Shown piece after piece: positions 46,301 through 55,300 of a DNA stretch of 64,000 bases (within the stretch, counting starts at the first letter, position 1; every line of letters begins with the position of its first letter). The notes beneath the pieces were generated by a model that saw only the letters and a program-made list of their open reading frames with translations, was not told where the DNA came from and did not search any database. The stretch covers positions 62,001-126,000 of the forward strand of contig JAJDAN010000054.1 in NCBI GenBank assembly GCA_029261855.1. The letters run 5' to 3'. The position numbers and the translations under genes are program-made. Origin of the DNA: Deltaproteobacteria bacterium (lineage in GTDB: Bacteria; Myxococcota_A; UBA9160; UBA4427).

Positions 46301-46848
46301 TCGAGACCGCTGATCACGCGCGCCACGACGGCCGACTCGGTGGGCGACAGCCGCGCGACGTCTTCGACGAGTCCCGCGGCGTCTGCGGGCCGGCGATCGG
46401 CGCGACAGGCGTCGAGGATCGACTGGATCATGCCCTCGAGGCCCATGCTGCGGCCGTCGTCCGGACTGAAGATGTGAGCCACGCCGGCTTCGTGCAGTGC
46501 CGCGATCTCATCGCGGGTGATGGTGCCGCCGCCCCCGCCGTAGACCCGAACGTGGCCGGCGCCGCGCTCGGCCAGGCGATCCACCAGATAGCGGAAGAAC
46601 TCCATGTGGCCGCCCTGGTACGACGACACCGCAACGGCATCCGCGTCCTCCTGGACGGCCGCATCCACGATCTCGTCCACCGAACGGTCGTGGCCGAGAT
46701 GGACGACTTCGGCCCCCTTCGCCTGAAGCAGGCGGCGCATGATGTTGATGGCCGCGTCGTGACCATCGAAGAGCGACGCCGCAGTCACCACGCGCACCGG
46801 GGGCGCGTTGGGGTGGAGGGGAATCACGGGCGCGGGGGCTGTGCTCAC
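43387..46848 (-). CDS. icmF: IcmF-type fused acyl-CoA mutase (isobutyryl-CoA mutase with G-protein chaperone)
   Basis: 1153 residues from a GTG at 46848 that overlaps the MerR stop (GTGA). N-terminal B12 domain (residues 18-150; [22 protein letters not shown]). Middle MeaI GTPase domain (about 205-420): [55 protein letters not shown] glutamine/serine/glutamate/proline repeat linker (about residues 415-440) precedes the mutase barrel with [39 protein letters not shown] and [18 protein letters not shown]. IcmF enzymes interconvert isobutyryl-CoA and n-butyryl-CoA, and some act on pivalyl-CoA or isovaleryl-CoA. The linker is longer than usual. Confidence 0.93.
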   Translation of the reverse strand: MSTAPAPVIPLHPNAPPVRVVTAASLFDGHDAAINIMRRLLQAKGAEVVHLGHDRSVDEIVDAAVQEDADAVAVSSYQGGHMEFFRYLVDRLAERGAGHVRVYGGGGGTITRDEIAALHEAGVAHIFSPDDGRSMGLEGMIQSILDACRADRRPADAAGLVEDVARLSPTESAVVARVISGLEELAASAGEDLGRVRRALAERAGDARIPVVGFTGTGGAGKSSVVDELVRRFRLQYPDLRLGLLLVDPTRRRSGGALLGDRIRLNAISDGQVFVRSMATRQAHLALSTAVRDAVSVLKAADFDLLFVETAGIGQSDSEIVDLVDVSLYVMTPEFGAPSQLEKIDMLDLADLVVLNKFDRHGAQDALRDVRKQWKRNRGQPHAADAEIPVYPTIARQWDDPGTAQLFEGLRARLAQWESQSEPQSEPQSESKPERRQDTNPPRYGAQTGGGATAEPVASALIPSARRRYLAEIAEGVRAYRQQTETQAERAAAADGLTRTCELLRQDDDGADLLTQLEKRRQETLATVEPGLRQSLDGWESLRDRYQADVQSYTVRGKEIRVENHTATLSGTALPKVALPRTADWGDRVRFLRQENVPGEFPFTAGVFPFRRTGEDPTRMFAGEGGPERTNRRFHYLSRGHGAARLSTAFDSVTLYGRNPDRRPDIYGKVGNSGVSICTLDDAKKLYSGFDLCAPSTSVSLTINGPAPTVLAFFLNAAIDQQVEKHLRETGQLEAVRARFDDLPSYRGELPEGHDGFGLGLLGIPGDQAVDAETYARIRADALSRVRGTVQADILKEDQAQNTCIFSTEFSLKVMGDIQEHFTENDIRNFYSVSISGYHMAEAGANPISQLAFTLANGFTYCESYLARGMSIDDFAPNFSFFFSTGLDAEYNVLGRVARRIWAIAMRERYQGSERSQKLKYHIQTSGRSLHAQEMSFNDIRTTLQAMTALQDGCNSLHTNAYDEAVTTPTEESVRRAVAIQLILSREFGPFKNENSAQGSYLTEVLTDLVEEAVLQEFERLSERGGVLGAMETLYQRGKIQEESLHYESLKHSGELPVVGVNTFENPDPEADVPHEDALIRSSSAEKDDQLDSLAAFHRRWEARTGDSLARLSQTAVRGENIFAELMETVKTASLGQISDALFEVGGRYRRSM

Positions 46849-47294
46849 GGGTTCTCTCCGTTGTCTCCGTTGTCACGATTGTCACGGTTCTCACGAGGGT
46901 TTCCGGATCGGCGCGCGGCGACGTGCTCGCGGTAGCGGCCCATTTCGTCGCGCAGCTCGGTGAGCTCGCGGATGCGGCCGTCCAGGTCGTCGAGGTGACT
47001 TCCGAGCAGATCCTCGAGGCGCCCGAGCATGGCCTGGGTGGACCCGCCGATGCCGTAGACGGCGTTCAGCTCCTTGATCTCCGCGAGCGAGAGACCGAGG
47101 GCCTTGAGGCGCCGGATGAAGCGCAGCCGTTCGAGCTCGTCGCCCCCGTAGACCCGGCGGGCGCCGTTCTTGCGGCGGACACCCGGCAGCAGGCCCAGCT
47201 CTTCCCAGTAGCGAACCGTGCGGGGCGACAGTCCGGTGCGGTCGCAGGCCTGCTGGATGCTGAGGTCAGCCGTCCCGGATGTGGTCTCGGGCAT
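46845..47294 (-). CDS. MerR-family regulator of the acyl-CoA mutase operon
   Basis: 149 residues from the ATG at 47294. The winged helix is LSIQQACDRTGLSPRTVRYWEELGLLPGVRRKNGARRVYGGDELERLRFIRRLKALGLSLAEIKEL, followed by a coiled dimer helix. The tail consists of near-repeats of Asn-Arg-Asp/Glu-Asn-Gly codons (46857-46905). It resembles MerR-type regulators of branched-chain and fatty-acid degradation (LiuR, PccR-like), which have no metal-binding cysteines and respond to acyl-CoA intermediates. It overlaps icmF by 4 bp, and an 18-bp palindrome lies just before it, so it most likely controls its own operon. Confidence 0.88.
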   Translation of the reverse strand: MPETTSGTADLSIQQACDRTGLSPRTVRYWEELGLLPGVRRKNGARRVYGGDELERLRFIRRLKALGLSLAEIKELNAVYGIGGSTQAMLGRLEDLLGSHLDDLDGRIRELTELRDEMGRYREHVAARRSGNPRENRDNRDNGDNGENP

Positions 47295-47315
47295 GGAGGC
47301 TCCATCGGCGGTTTG

Positions 47316-47333
47316 CCAGTTGACGTTAACTGG
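47316..47333. promoter_or_regulatory. 18-bp near-perfect palindrome, operator of the MerR operon
   Basis: The sequence CCAGTTGACGTTAACTGG is symmetric at 16 of 18 positions and centred about 30 bp before the MerR start. MerR proteins bind such dyads between -35 and -10. The ACGTTAAC core recalls operators of LiuR-type regulators (from memory). Confidence 0.7.
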
Positions 47334-47375
47334 TAACACACGCGAGACGCGGAATCACATGAACCTCCCCGCGGG

Positions 47376-48305
47376 TCAGCCTGCCTCCGCTTTCTGCCGA
47401 TGTCGCTCCCGGCGGCCCATCTCGGCCCGGTAGACGCGACTCGTCAGGGGGCGCCCGAGCACGTCCCGCTCGAGCCACGCCGTTGTCTCCACCAGGGCAT
47501 GCAGGTCGATGCCGGTGTCGATCCCGGCTCGTTCGAAGAGGTCGACCACGTCCTCCGTCGCGACGTTGCCGGCCGCGCCGGGCGCATAGGGGCAGCCACC
47601 GAGCCCGCCCAGGGACGCGTCGAATTCGCGCACTCCCGCTTCGTAACCGGCCTGGACGTTCACGATGCCGCGGCCGTAGGTGTCGTGGAAGTGCAGCGCG
47701 ATCCGCTCCAGCGGGATCAGCTCGCCGATCGCCGCCGCCAGCTCGTGCACCTGGCCGGGAACCCCGACCCCGATGGTGTCTCCAAGAGACACGTCCGAGA
47801 CGCCCGCGGCCACGAGATCACGCGTCAGCTTCACGACGGCTTCCGGCGCCACCCGCCCTTCGTCGGGACAGCCGAATGCGGTGGACACGTAGGCGCGCAT
47901 GGGGACGCCGTCGTCCCGCGCCCGGTCGATGACCGGAACCAGTCGATCGAAATGCTCGGCGACGGACCGGTTCACGTTCTTCTTGTTGTGGGTCTCGCTG
48001 ACCGAGATGAACACGGCCGCCCGGTGGACCCGCCCGGAGGCGCGAAAGCGTTCGTAGCCCTTGAGGTTGGGCACGAGCCCCCGGTACTCGACGCCTTCCC
48101 GCGCGGGCAGGCGCGCCGCCAATGCGTCGCTGTCCGCCAGCTGCGGGATCCACTCGGGCGAGACGAACGAGGTGCACTCGATGGACCGCAAACCGGCGTC
48201 GGCCAACCGCTCGACCAGCGCGAGCTTGTCGTCGAGGGAGACGACCTGCGACTCGTTCTGCAGGCCGTCCCGCGGCCCGACCTCGTGGATGCGTACGGCG
48301 GTCAT
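47376..48305 (-). CDS. Hydroxymethylglutaryl-CoA lyase
   Basis: 309 residues from the ATG at 48305; a longer frame upstream overlaps era and is not protein-like. DRE-TIM fold: VRIHEVGPRDGLQNES (catalytic Arg-Asp), IECTSFVSPEWIPQ, LGDTIGVG, HFHDTYGRG (metal-binding HxH), and the signature loop GGLGGCPYAPGAAGNVATED with the catalytic Cys. It cleaves HMG-CoA to acetoacetate and acetyl-CoA, the last step of leucine breakdown. This fits the neighbouring acyl-CoA mutase operon, which lies downstream across the operator. It follows era on the same strand with a 15-bp repeat in between. Confidence 0.95.
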   Translation of the reverse strand: MTAVRIHEVGPRDGLQNESQVVSLDDKLALVERLADAGLRSIECTSFVSPEWIPQLADSDALAARLPAREGVEYRGLVPNLKGYERFRASGRVHRAAVFISVSETHNKKNVNRSVAEHFDRLVPVIDRARDDGVPMRAYVSTAFGCPDEGRVAPEAVVKLTRDLVAAGVSDVSLGDTIGVGVPGQVHELAAAIGELIPLERIALHFHDTYGRGIVNVQAGYEAGVREFDASLGGLGGCPYAPGAAGNVATEDVVDLFERAGIDTGIDLHALVETTAWLERDVLGRPLTSRVYRAEMGRRERHRQKAEAG

Positions 48306-48307
48306 CG

Positions 48308-48352
48308 GTGCCCCTAGTGCCAGTGCCCCTAGTGCCAGTGCCCCTAGTGATA
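48308..48352. repeat. Three tandem 15-bp repeats between era and the HMG-CoA lyase gene
   Basis: Units GTGCCCCTAGTGCCA at 48308-48322 and 48323-48337, and a third with two changed bases at 48338-48352 that includes the era stop codon. Probably slippage-generated; each unit carries a CTAG. Confidence 0.8.
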
Positions 48353-49240
48353 GCCGAGCGCTTCGATGCGGCTGCGATTCTTCAGCCACTTGGGGTCTTC
48401 CTTCACGAACAACGCGAGGTGGATCTTGCCACCCACCAGCCGTTCGATCGACGGCCGCGCCTGGGTACCGATGCGCCGGATCATCTCGCCGCCCTTCCCC
48501 ACCACGATACGCTTCTGCGAGTTGCGGGCGACCAACAGGTTGGCGCGGATCGTCGTGAGGTCCGGCCGACTCTCGTCGAATTCGATCACGTCGACGGCCA
48601 TCTGGTACGGCAGCTCCTGTCCGAGGCATTCCATCGCGGACTCGCGCACCAGCTCGCCCGCCAGGAAGCGCAGCGATCGGTCCGTCAGCTGGTCTTCGGG
48701 GTACAGGGGAGGCGAGACGGGCAGACGCGACACGACCTGCAGGGCAAGTTCTTCGACACCCTCCCCCGTCCGGGCGGACACGTCCATGACCGCGGCCGCC
48801 AACGCGGCCTCTTGCGGCGGCCACGCAACCTCGGGCTTGCGGCCGAGATCCGCTTTGGTGCCGACGACGATGCAGGGCTTGCCCGCCTTCGCGAGCCTGT
48901 TCAGCAACCCCTGATGGACGTCTCCCCAGCCTTCGCGTCGATCGACCAGCAGGAGCGCCACGTCGCAGGCGTCTACTGCTTCACCGACGACTTCGTTGAG
49001 GGCGGTATTCAGGAGCTTGCTGCTCTCGTGCAGGCCCGGCGTGTCCAACAGCAGGAGCTGTGCATCGGGGCGGCTCCAGATCCCGAGGATGCGGCTGCGG
49101 GTGGTTTGTGGCTTGGCGGTGACGATGGCCAGCTTCTCGCCGAGCAGGCGATTCAAGAGCGTCGACTTGCCGGCGTTCGGCGCGCCGAGAAGCGCCACGA
49201 AGCCAGCGCGATGGCTCGTCGTCTCGTTGGCTTCAGCCAA
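48344..49240 (-). CDS. era: Ribosome-assembly GTPase Era
   Basis: 298 residues from a TTG at 49240 with GAGGA about 8 nt upstream; it overlaps the rnc stop by 8 bp. G1 GAPNAGKST, switch AKPQTTRSR, G3 LLDTPGLHES, G4 GTKAD. The C-terminal KH domain has the RNA-binding motif IVVGKGGEMIRRIGTQAR and ends in the usual KNRSRIEALGYH. Era binds the 3' end of 16S rRNA during 30S maturation. The rnc-era order is classical. Confidence 0.96.
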   Translation of the reverse strand: MAEANETTSHRAGFVALLGAPNAGKSTLLNRLLGEKLAIVTAKPQTTRSRILGIWSRPDAQLLLLDTPGLHESSKLLNTALNEVVGEAVDACDVALLLVDRREGWGDVHQGLLNRLAKAGKPCIVVGTKADLGRKPEVAWPPQEAALAAAVMDVSARTGEGVEELALQVVSRLPVSPPLYPEDQLTDRSLRFLAGELVRESAMECLGQELPYQMAVDVIEFDESRPDLTTIRANLLVARNSQKRIVVGKGGEMIRRIGTQARPSIERLVGGKIHLALFVKEDPKWLKNRSRIEALGYH

Positions 49241-49973
49241 GCTCGACTTCCTCTCGCATCTCGTACGCGCGGCGGGCGGCGCGGCGTTCCGCTTCCCGCT
49301 TGCTGCGCCCGACCCCGGTCGCGATCGACCGGTCGTGGATGTACACCTCGCTGGTGAAGCGATCCTTGTCCCCTTCGACTTCCGAATCCGCGACCACCCG
49401 ATAGGTGGGGAAGACGCCGAACGTCGACATCACCCATTCCTGGAAGCGTGTCTTCGGGTCTCGCGCGACGGGCTTGGCTTCGGCGGAAAGGGCCTCGGCG
49501 AAGTGGCGGCGAGCGAAGCGTTCGACCGGGTCGAGGCCGCCGTCGATGTACAGCGCGCCGAGCACGGCTTCCATGCCGTCCGCCAGGATCGAGTCCTTCT
49601 CCCGGCCACCCGAGCGGATCTCGGTGCGGCCGAGCTGCAGGTAGCTTCCCAGCTCGAGCTCCCGCGCGAGGGCTGCGAGACCCCGCCGGTCCACCAGCTG
49701 ATGCAGCGCGCGGGTGAGCTCGCCTTCGCGCCAGTCCGGATGCGCGCGGTAGAGCAGCTGAGCGGCGACCATCCCGACCACCGAATCACCCAGGAATTCG
49801 AGCCGCTCGTTGTCCGAATCCAGCCCTTCTTCGTTGGCGTGGGACGCGTGGGTCAGCGCCGTCTCGAGCAGCGTGCGATCCGCGAAGCTGTGGTCGAGGA
49901 CGCGCTCCAGGTCCTCGACGGGCAGCGCGGGCCCCTCTTCCGGGCTCTCCGCGAGAGCCGAATCGTCACTCAT
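49233..49973 (-). CDS. rnc: Ribonuclease III
   Basis: 246 residues from the ATG at 49973, overlapping the mnmA stop (ATGA). The catalytic signature is NERLEFLGDSVVGMV, with the second metal site in DSILADGMEAVLGALYIDGG. The dsRNA-binding domain is at the C-terminus (DPKTRFQEWVMSTFGVFPTYRVV..., GVGRSKREAERRAARRAYE). It cleaves double-stranded RNA, processing rRNA precursors and mRNAs. Position in the operon: cysteine desulfurase, mnmA, rnc, era. Confidence 0.96.
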   Translation of the reverse strand: MSDDSALAESPEEGPALPVEDLERVLDHSFADRTLLETALTHASHANEEGLDSDNERLEFLGDSVVGMVAAQLLYRAHPDWREGELTRALHQLVDRRGLAALARELELGSYLQLGRTEIRSGGREKDSILADGMEAVLGALYIDGGLDPVERFARRHFAEALSAEAKPVARDPKTRFQEWVMSTFGVFPTYRVVADSEVEGDKDRFTSEVYIHDRSIATGVGRSKREAERRAARRAYEMREEVELG

Positions 49974-51103
49974 CGCGCCGCCCCGGACCCGGGAGACGGC
50001 GATCTCGCGATCCAACCGCCGCCCAGCACGACGTCCGGATCGTCGGCGTCGAAGAACACCGCCGCCTGACCCGGAGCGACCGCGCGCACGTTCTCTTCGA
50101 AGACCACGCGCACACTGCGCCCGGGCAGCACGTCCAACCGTGCCAGTGCGCCCGCGTGGCGGTGCCGCACCTGCACCACCGCGCGCACGGGACCCGCCGG
50201 CGGAAGTCCCGCCACCCAGTGGACCCGGTCGACACGGGCTTCGGGGGTCTCGAGCCCGCTCGCGTCGCCGACCGTCACCCGGCGCGTTTCCGGATCGATG
50301 TGGGACACGTACAACTTGCGCCCGGTTGCGATCCCCAGCCCGTGGCGCTGGCCGATGGTGAAGTGGTGGACACCCGGGTGCTGGCCGAGAACACGCCCTT
50401 CGACGTCTACGAGATCGCCGCCTCGCTCGCGCGCTTCCGGGCGCACCTGCTCGACCACATCCGCGTAGCGACCGTCGGGAACGAAGCAGATTTCCTGGCT
50501 CTCGGGCTTCTCGGCGGTGACGAGCCCGAGGCCACGCGCCCGCTCGCGCACCTGGTCCTTGGTCATGTCGCCCAGCGGAAACCAGGCCCGCTCGAGCTGG
50601 TCCTGGTCGAGCTGGAACAAGAAGTAGCTCTGGTCCTTGTGGCGGTCCCGCGCCCGGAGCAGTCGCAGTCGCCCGGTCTGGGGGTCGCGGTCGATGCGCG
50701 CGTAGTGGCCCGTCGCGACGCGCTCCGCGCCGAAGACCTTCGCGCGTTCGAGCAGGTGGTCGAACTTGAAGCGCTTGTTGCACGCCACGCAGGGGATCGG
50801 CGTGCGACCCGCCAGGTAGTCGTCGGCGAAGGTCTCGATGACCTCCTTGCGGAACTGATCGGCGTAGTTGGCCACGAAGAAGCGCACACCCAGGTCGTCG
50901 GCGACGCGCCGCGCGTCGTCCGCGTCGGCCAGAGAGCAGCACCGGGACGACGAGCCCGCCAGCTGCATGGTGACGCCGATCGCCTCACAGCCGTGCTCGA
51001 CGGCCATGGCAGCCGCGAGGCTCGAGTCGACACCACCGGACATGGCCACGACCACCCGTTCGCCCGCCTTCGGGGCGTGTTCCTGCTCTCCGGCTGCGCT
51101 CAC
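49970..51103 (-). CDS. mnmA: tRNA 2-thiouridylase MnmA
   Basis: 377 residues from a GTG at 51103 that overlaps the cysteine desulfurase stop (GTGA). The PP-loop is VVVAMSGGVDSSLAAA. The two catalytic cysteines are in TPIPCVACNKRFKF and ESQEICFVPDG. The C-terminal beta-barrel binds tRNA (HFTIGQRHGLGIATGRKLYV). It thiolates U34 of tRNA-Lys, -Glu and -Gln. The sulfur probably comes from the cysteine desulfurase encoded just upstream. Confidence 0.96.
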   Translation of the reverse strand: MSAAGEQEHAPKAGERVVVAMSGGVDSSLAAAMAVEHGCEAIGVTMQLAGSSSRCCSLADADDARRVADDLGVRFFVANYADQFRKEVIETFADDYLAGRTPIPCVACNKRFKFDHLLERAKVFGAERVATGHYARIDRDPQTGRLRLLRARDRHKDQSYFLFQLDQDQLERAWFPLGDMTKDQVRERARGLGLVTAEKPESQEICFVPDGRYADVVEQVRPEARERGGDLVDVEGRVLGQHPGVHHFTIGQRHGLGIATGRKLYVSHIDPETRRVTVGDASGLETPEARVDRVHWVAGLPPAGPVRAVVQVRHRHAGALARLDVLPGRSVRVVFEENVRAVAPGQAAVFFDADDPDVVLGGGWIARSPSPGSGAAR

Positions 51104-52266
51104 GAGGCCTCCATCTTTCGAGCGCGCTCGGCGAGCTCTGCCAGCAACGAGACCGCGTGATCCACCTGGGCCTCGTCGACGCCGTGCCCGACGCTGAGCC
51201 TCAGCGCGCTGCGCGCCTGTTCCGGCGTGCGCCCCATGGCCGTCAGGACATGGGACGGCGAGATCGCCCCCGAATGGCAGGCGGCGCCCGCCGAAGCCGC
51301 GACGCCCTCGAGATCGAGCGCCTGCAGGATCACCTCGCCCGGCGCGCCGCAGATCTCCACGTTCAAGGTGTTCGGCAGCACGCTCTCCGGCGCGCCATTT
51401 CGCCGCAGGTCCGGGATGCGCTTCTGCATTCCGGACCACAGCCGGTCGCGCAAAGCGCTGTAGCGCCGCCCACGCTCTTCGAGTTCCTCCCGGGCCAGTC
51501 GGCACGCGACGCCCAGCCCGACGATGCCGGCGACGTTCTCGGTGCCGCCCCGTCGCCGTCGTTCCTGGGGCCCGCCGGCCAGCAAGGGCGGCAAGCTGCG
51601 CCCGGCTCGCACGACCAGCGCGCCGGTGCCCTTCGGCCCGCCCAGCTTGTGGGCCGAGCACGACAAGAAGTCCGCCTGGACCTCGCGCAGGTCGATGGGG
51701 ATCTTTCCGACGCCCTGGGTGGCGTCCACGTGGAGGGGCACGCCCGCCGCCGCAGCGTCCGATGCGATTTCGGCCATGGGCAGCACCACGCCGGTCTCGT
51801 TGTTGGCCCAGACGAGCGAGACGAGCGCGGTGTCCGGCAGCGCGAGGGCGCCGCGCAGGGCGTCCCGGTCGATGCGCCCGTCCGTGTCCACGGCGATGCG
51901 ACTGACCCGCGCACGGCCCGCGTCCTCGAGAATCTGGCAGGGCTCGAGCACCGACGGATGCTCGACCTCGCTGATGACGACCCGAGGCGGCGCGTCGGCG
52001 TGCGGGTCGTGGTCAGCCGTGAGCACGCCGTGCAGGACCGCGTTGTTCGATTCGGTGGCGCCGCCCGTGAAGAAGACCTCGTCCGGCGTGACGCCGAGCA
52101 GCGCCGCGACCTCGGCACGCGCGTCCTCCACGCGACGGCGCGCGGTGGCGCCCTCGGCATGGGTACTCGAGGGGTTGCCGAACTCGTTCCGCAGCACCGC
52201 CACCATCGCGTCGACGACTTCTTCGCGCAGGGGCGTGGTGGCGTTGTGGTCGAGGTAGATCCGCAT
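51100..52266 (-). CDS. Cysteine desulfurase (NifS/IscS family)
   Basis: 388 residues. The N-terminus IYLDHNATTPLREEVVDAM is diagnostic. The PLP lysine is in SCSAHKLGGPKGTGALV, and the sulfur-accepting cysteine is in GVAASAGAACHSGAISPSHVL. The enzyme removes sulfur from cysteine for Fe-S clusters and tRNA thiolation. No iscU or suf genes are adjacent; the downstream neighbour mnmA points to a dedicated role in tRNA thiolation, though it may serve both. Confidence 0.94.
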   Translation of the reverse strand: MRIYLDHNATTPLREEVVDAMVAVLRNEFGNPSSTHAEGATARRRVEDARAEVAALLGVTPDEVFFTGGATESNNAVLHGVLTADHDPHADAPPRVVISEVEHPSVLEPCQILEDAGRARVSRIAVDTDGRIDRDALRGALALPDTALVSLVWANNETGVVLPMAEIASDAAAAGVPLHVDATQGVGKIPIDLREVQADFLSCSAHKLGGPKGTGALVVRAGRSLPPLLAGGPQERRRRGGTENVAGIVGLGVACRLAREELEERGRRYSALRDRLWSGMQKRIPDLRRNGAPESVLPNTLNVEICGAPGEVILQALDLEGVAASAGAACHSGAISPSHVLTAMGRTPEQARSALRLSVGHGVDEAQVDHAVSLLAELAERARKMEAS

Positions 52267-52328
52267 GGGCCGCGGATTCTAGCGGAGAGCGCCGGTTGCC
52301 CGGCCTCAGGCGCCCGTGCGGGCCGCTT

Positions 52329-53864
52329 CTAGCGGCAGTTCGACGACGTCCACGAGCGGGCGCTGCTCTCGTGCTTGAACAGACGCCGCGATTCGTAGCC
52401 GCGGTCACGACACCAGGAGCTGGTCCGGTCGCTGGTCTTGCGCATGGCGGACGAGCACGAGTTGCCTCCCCGCCCGCTGCTGTCGCGGCTGCTGCGCGAG
52501 TAGCAGACGACCCAGTCCGTCTCGAGAGACTCGCCCGAGCTGCGGTCCTCGATGCCATAGCTGCGGCTTCGACGGATCTCGGCCTTGCGGCGACGATTCA
52601 GCTCGCGCCGTTTGCCGTCCCAGCCCGGACCGTCGTCGACGGTGGAGAAGCTGCCCTGGGCGTCCCCGTCCGCGGCCTCGAAGGACCCGCCGCGATTCAG
52701 GCAGTCCATCCGGGTGCGCATCTCGACGGCGAGACCTTGCCCGGCGAACACTTCGCAGCGGCCCACCTGCATCATCTTGCGCGTGCGGTCGTCCTCGAGC
52801 CGGGCACGTTCGGCCGCCCGCTTCTTCTCGAGGCGTCGTCGTTCGGAACGGCTCAGGGGCTTGGTGTCGACTTCCATGTCCTGGATGGCGGCCATGGCCT
52901 CGACGTGCCCCGCCGCCGCCGCCTTGCCGTACCACTCTTCGGCCCGATTGCGGTTCTTGCGCGCACCGTCCCCCAGCTCGTACGCCCGGCCCAGCTCGTA
53001 CATGGCTTCGCGGTGACCCTGCGCGGCGGCCTGGCCCAGATAGGTGATCCCGGTGTCACTGTCCTGCTTGACGCCGTTGCCCTGGAGAGACATGCGTCCG
53101 AAGCGGTAGAGGCTCTCGGTGTGGAGCTCGCGCGCGGCCTTCTCATAGCACCAGCCGGCCTGGACCAGGTCCGGGGTGAAACCCGCGAGGCCCTGCTCGT
53201 GATAGGTCCCCAGCACGTACCAGGCTTCGCGCATCTCCGCGTCTTCGGCAGCGCGTTCGAGCCAGAGTGCCGCGGCTTCGGGGTTCTTGGGGACGCCGCG
53301 ACCTTCGTGGTGCATCAAGCCCAGCGCCAGCTGGGCGTCACCAAGCCCGGCTTCGGCAGCGAGCTGGTACCAACGCGCCGCCTCGGCGAGGTCCGTCGGC
53401 ACCCCGCGGCCGTCCTCGTGGATGCGAGCGAGCTCGAGCTGCGCCTCGGGCACCTCGTTCTTGGCGGCCGACCAGTACCAGAGCAGCGCCTGCTCGGCGT
53501 CGGGCGTCGTCCCACGCCCTTGTTCGTAGAGGCGTGCCAGGTCGAACTGGGCGGGACCCATCCCCGCCCGGGCGGCCTCCTCGTAGAGTTCGAAGGCACG
53601 CCGCTGGTCGCGCGCGACACCTTCGCCCTCGAGATACAGCCCGCCCAGGCGGTGGGTGGCTGCCCGGTGACCCAGGTCATGGGCCTTCTGCCACGCCATC
53701 GCGGCCTGGGCGAAGGTCCGCTTGGCGTAGGCCTGGACGCCTTCCTGGAACGCCTTCTCGGGCGCCTCGGCGGCGCGCTTCCAGTAGACCACGCCGGCTG
53801 AAAGGGCGGCCAGGACGCACACGATGATCAACAGGCGGCCGGATTCTCGCTTGGGATTCCGCAT
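52329..53864 (-). CDS. Sel1-repeat protein with signal anchor and cysteine-rich C-terminal domain
   Basis: 511 residues. A signal anchor at residues 11-28 (LLIIVCVLAALSAGVVYW) is followed by about eight Sel1-like repeats, residues 40-330 (AGMGPAQFDLARLYEQGRG, AGLGDAQLALGLMHHEGRG, GHREAMYELGRAYELGDG). A basic coiled helix (RSERRRLEKKRAAERARLEDD) leads into a C-terminal domain of about 120 residues rich in Ser, Arg and Gly with six cysteines. These could form three disulfides in the periplasm. Sel1 arrays are protein-binding scaffolds. The C-terminal domain is unassigned. It is followed by the YihY-like gene's stop region on the same strand. Confidence 0.85.
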   Translation of the reverse strand: MRNPKRESGRLLIIVCVLAALSAGVVYWKRAAEAPEKAFQEGVQAYAKRTFAQAAMAWQKAHDLGHRAATHRLGGLYLEGEGVARDQRRAFELYEEAARAGMGPAQFDLARLYEQGRGTTPDAEQALLWYWSAAKNEVPEAQLELARIHEDGRGVPTDLAEAARWYQLAAEAGLGDAQLALGLMHHEGRGVPKNPEAAALWLERAAEDAEMREAWYVLGTYHEQGLAGFTPDLVQAGWCYEKAARELHTESLYRFGRMSLQGNGVKQDSDTGITYLGQAAAQGHREAMYELGRAYELGDGARKNRNRAEEWYGKAAAAGHVEAMAAIQDMEVDTKPLSRSERRRLEKKRAAERARLEDDRTRKMMQVGRCEVFAGQGLAVEMRTRMDCLNRGGSFEAADGDAQGSFSTVDDGPGWDGKRRELNRRRKAEIRRSRSYGIEDRSSGESLETDWVVCYSRSSRDSSGRGGNSCSSAMRKTSDRTSSWCRDRGYESRRLFKHESSARSWTSSNCR

Positions 53865-53896
53865 GTCGGTCCCATCGGCGGGACAATGGGAGGCCC

Positions 53897-55291
53897 TTAG
53901 TCCTCGAGCGAGTCCTCGAGCGAGTCCTCTCGGCGAGTCTTCGCGGCGTCCGCCTGGCGGTCCAGGAGAGCCGCGAGGGTCTGGGATCGGACCGGCTCCA
54001 GGGCCACCTCGGCGTCACACAGCACAGCGTCGACCTGCAGCACGGTGGCCTCGATCTCGGGCTCCATTTCGAGCGCGACCGGGAGCTGGCGGCGCCGGCC
54101 CCGGATCGCCGAGAGCACCTGCCCCACCGTCACTCGCTCGGCCGGGCGCCCCAGCTGGTACGTCTCGTCGCCATCCCGGCCGCACACGGTGACGATGCCG
54201 TCGGCCTCGTAACGGCTCAGCAGCTCGGTCACGACCCGCAGGGACGACCCCAGGCGCACGGCCAGGGCCTGGGCGGACTGGGGCGGTTCGGCTTGCCGGA
54301 AGGTCCGCGCCACCTCGACCACCAGGCGCAGGGCCACGGCCTCGCGTTCGGCCGGTTCCATCGCGGCGTCCCGGGCTTCGCGCCGGTAGCGCGCGAGGTT
54401 CTGGTGGGCGTAGGCGATCTCGGCACCCAGCAGCACCACCGACCAGGACACGTAGATCCACACCAGCAACAGGGGCACGATGGCAAAGCCCCCAAACAAC
54501 GAGTCGTAGCGCGCCGCACCGATGCTGAACGTCACGTAGCCGTACTGCGCCACGCTGAAGAGCCCCGCCGCGATGAAGCCGCCGATGGACGCCGACAACA
54601 GCCGCACCGGCGTGTTGGGCAGCAGGAAGTACGCCAGGGTGAACGAGATGAACAGGAAGATGAGGGGACCGACCCCGGTCAGCACGTCGGCCAGCGCGTC
54701 CACCATGGGCACGTCGTGGAGGTCGGCCTTTACCGCATCGGCGCCCAGATCCGGCGAGAGCGACACCAGCAGCCCGAGCACCAGGGGGCCGGTGACGAGC
54801 ACCGCCAGGTAGTTGGTGTAGCGGCGCATCCAGCTGCGGCTGTGTGCGGCCCCCCAGATCTCGTTGAAGGTCTCCTCCACGTGGCGAAGGGACAAGATCG
54901 TGGTGGCCAGGAAGATCGCGCCGCCGACCGACCCGAAGGCGCCGATGTTGGCGCCGTCGACGAGCTTCATGATGCGCTCGACGGCGTCCGGACTGCCGGC
55001 GAGAAACTGGTTCGCACCCATCTCGACCAGGTTGCTGCTGAGCCCCAGCCAGTCGATCACCGACAGCAGCACCACCAGCACCGGGATGATCGCCAGGGAC
55101 GTGATGTAGGTGAGCGCACTTGCGCGCAGCAGCAGCTTGTCGTCGACGAAACCCCGGGCGATGAGCGCGGCGAGCTGCAGCCCGGCCAGCAGCGACGCCA
55201 TCCAGGTCTTCGGATGGAAGTCGACGCGCCACAGGTCTTCGACGAAGAAACGCCGGGCGCGCTCGATCATCACGGTCGGAGAAGTCGCCAC
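53897..55291 (-). CDS. YihY/BrkB-type membrane protein with winged-helix tail
   Basis: 464 residues from a GTG at 55291, or 457 from an ATG at 55270; neither has a clear ribosome site. Residues 30-290 hold about six membrane spans with the YihY pattern (LLLRASALTYITSLAIIPVLVVLLS, FNEIWGAAHSRSWMRRYTNYLAVL, FGGFAIVPLLLVWIYVSWSVVLLGAEIAYAHQ). The family was once misnamed ribonuclease BN; its true function is unclear. Residues about 320-400 look like an Rrf2-type winged helix (QSAQALAVRLGSSLRVVTELLSRYEADGIV). The tail repeats DSLEDSLED from a 12-bp duplication. The fusion suggests a membrane-tethered regulator or sensor. Confidence 0.8.
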   Translation of the reverse strand: MATSPTVMIERARRFFVEDLWRVDFHPKTWMASLLAGLQLAALIARGFVDDKLLLRASALTYITSLAIIPVLVVLLSVIDWLGLSSNLVEMGANQFLAGSPDAVERIMKLVDGANIGAFGSVGGAIFLATTILSLRHVEETFNEIWGAAHSRSWMRRYTNYLAVLVTGPLVLGLLVSLSPDLGADAVKADLHDVPMVDALADVLTGVGPLIFLFISFTLAYFLLPNTPVRLLSASIGGFIAAGLFSVAQYGYVTFSIGAARYDSLFGGFAIVPLLLVWIYVSWSVVLLGAEIAYAHQNLARYRREARDAAMEPAEREAVALRLVVEVARTFRQAEPPQSAQALAVRLGSSLRVVTELLSRYEADGIVTVCGRDGDETYQLGRPAERVTVGQVLSAIRGRRRQLPVALEMEPEIEATVLQVDAVLCDAEVALEPVRSQTLAALLDRQADAAKTRREDSLEDSLED

Positions 55292-55300
55292 GCGGGCAGG

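Noticed and set aside
48306-48824. Upstream extension of the HMG-CoA lyase frame
   Set aside because: It lies over era in another frame; the ATG at 48305 starts exactly at the conserved N-terminus.
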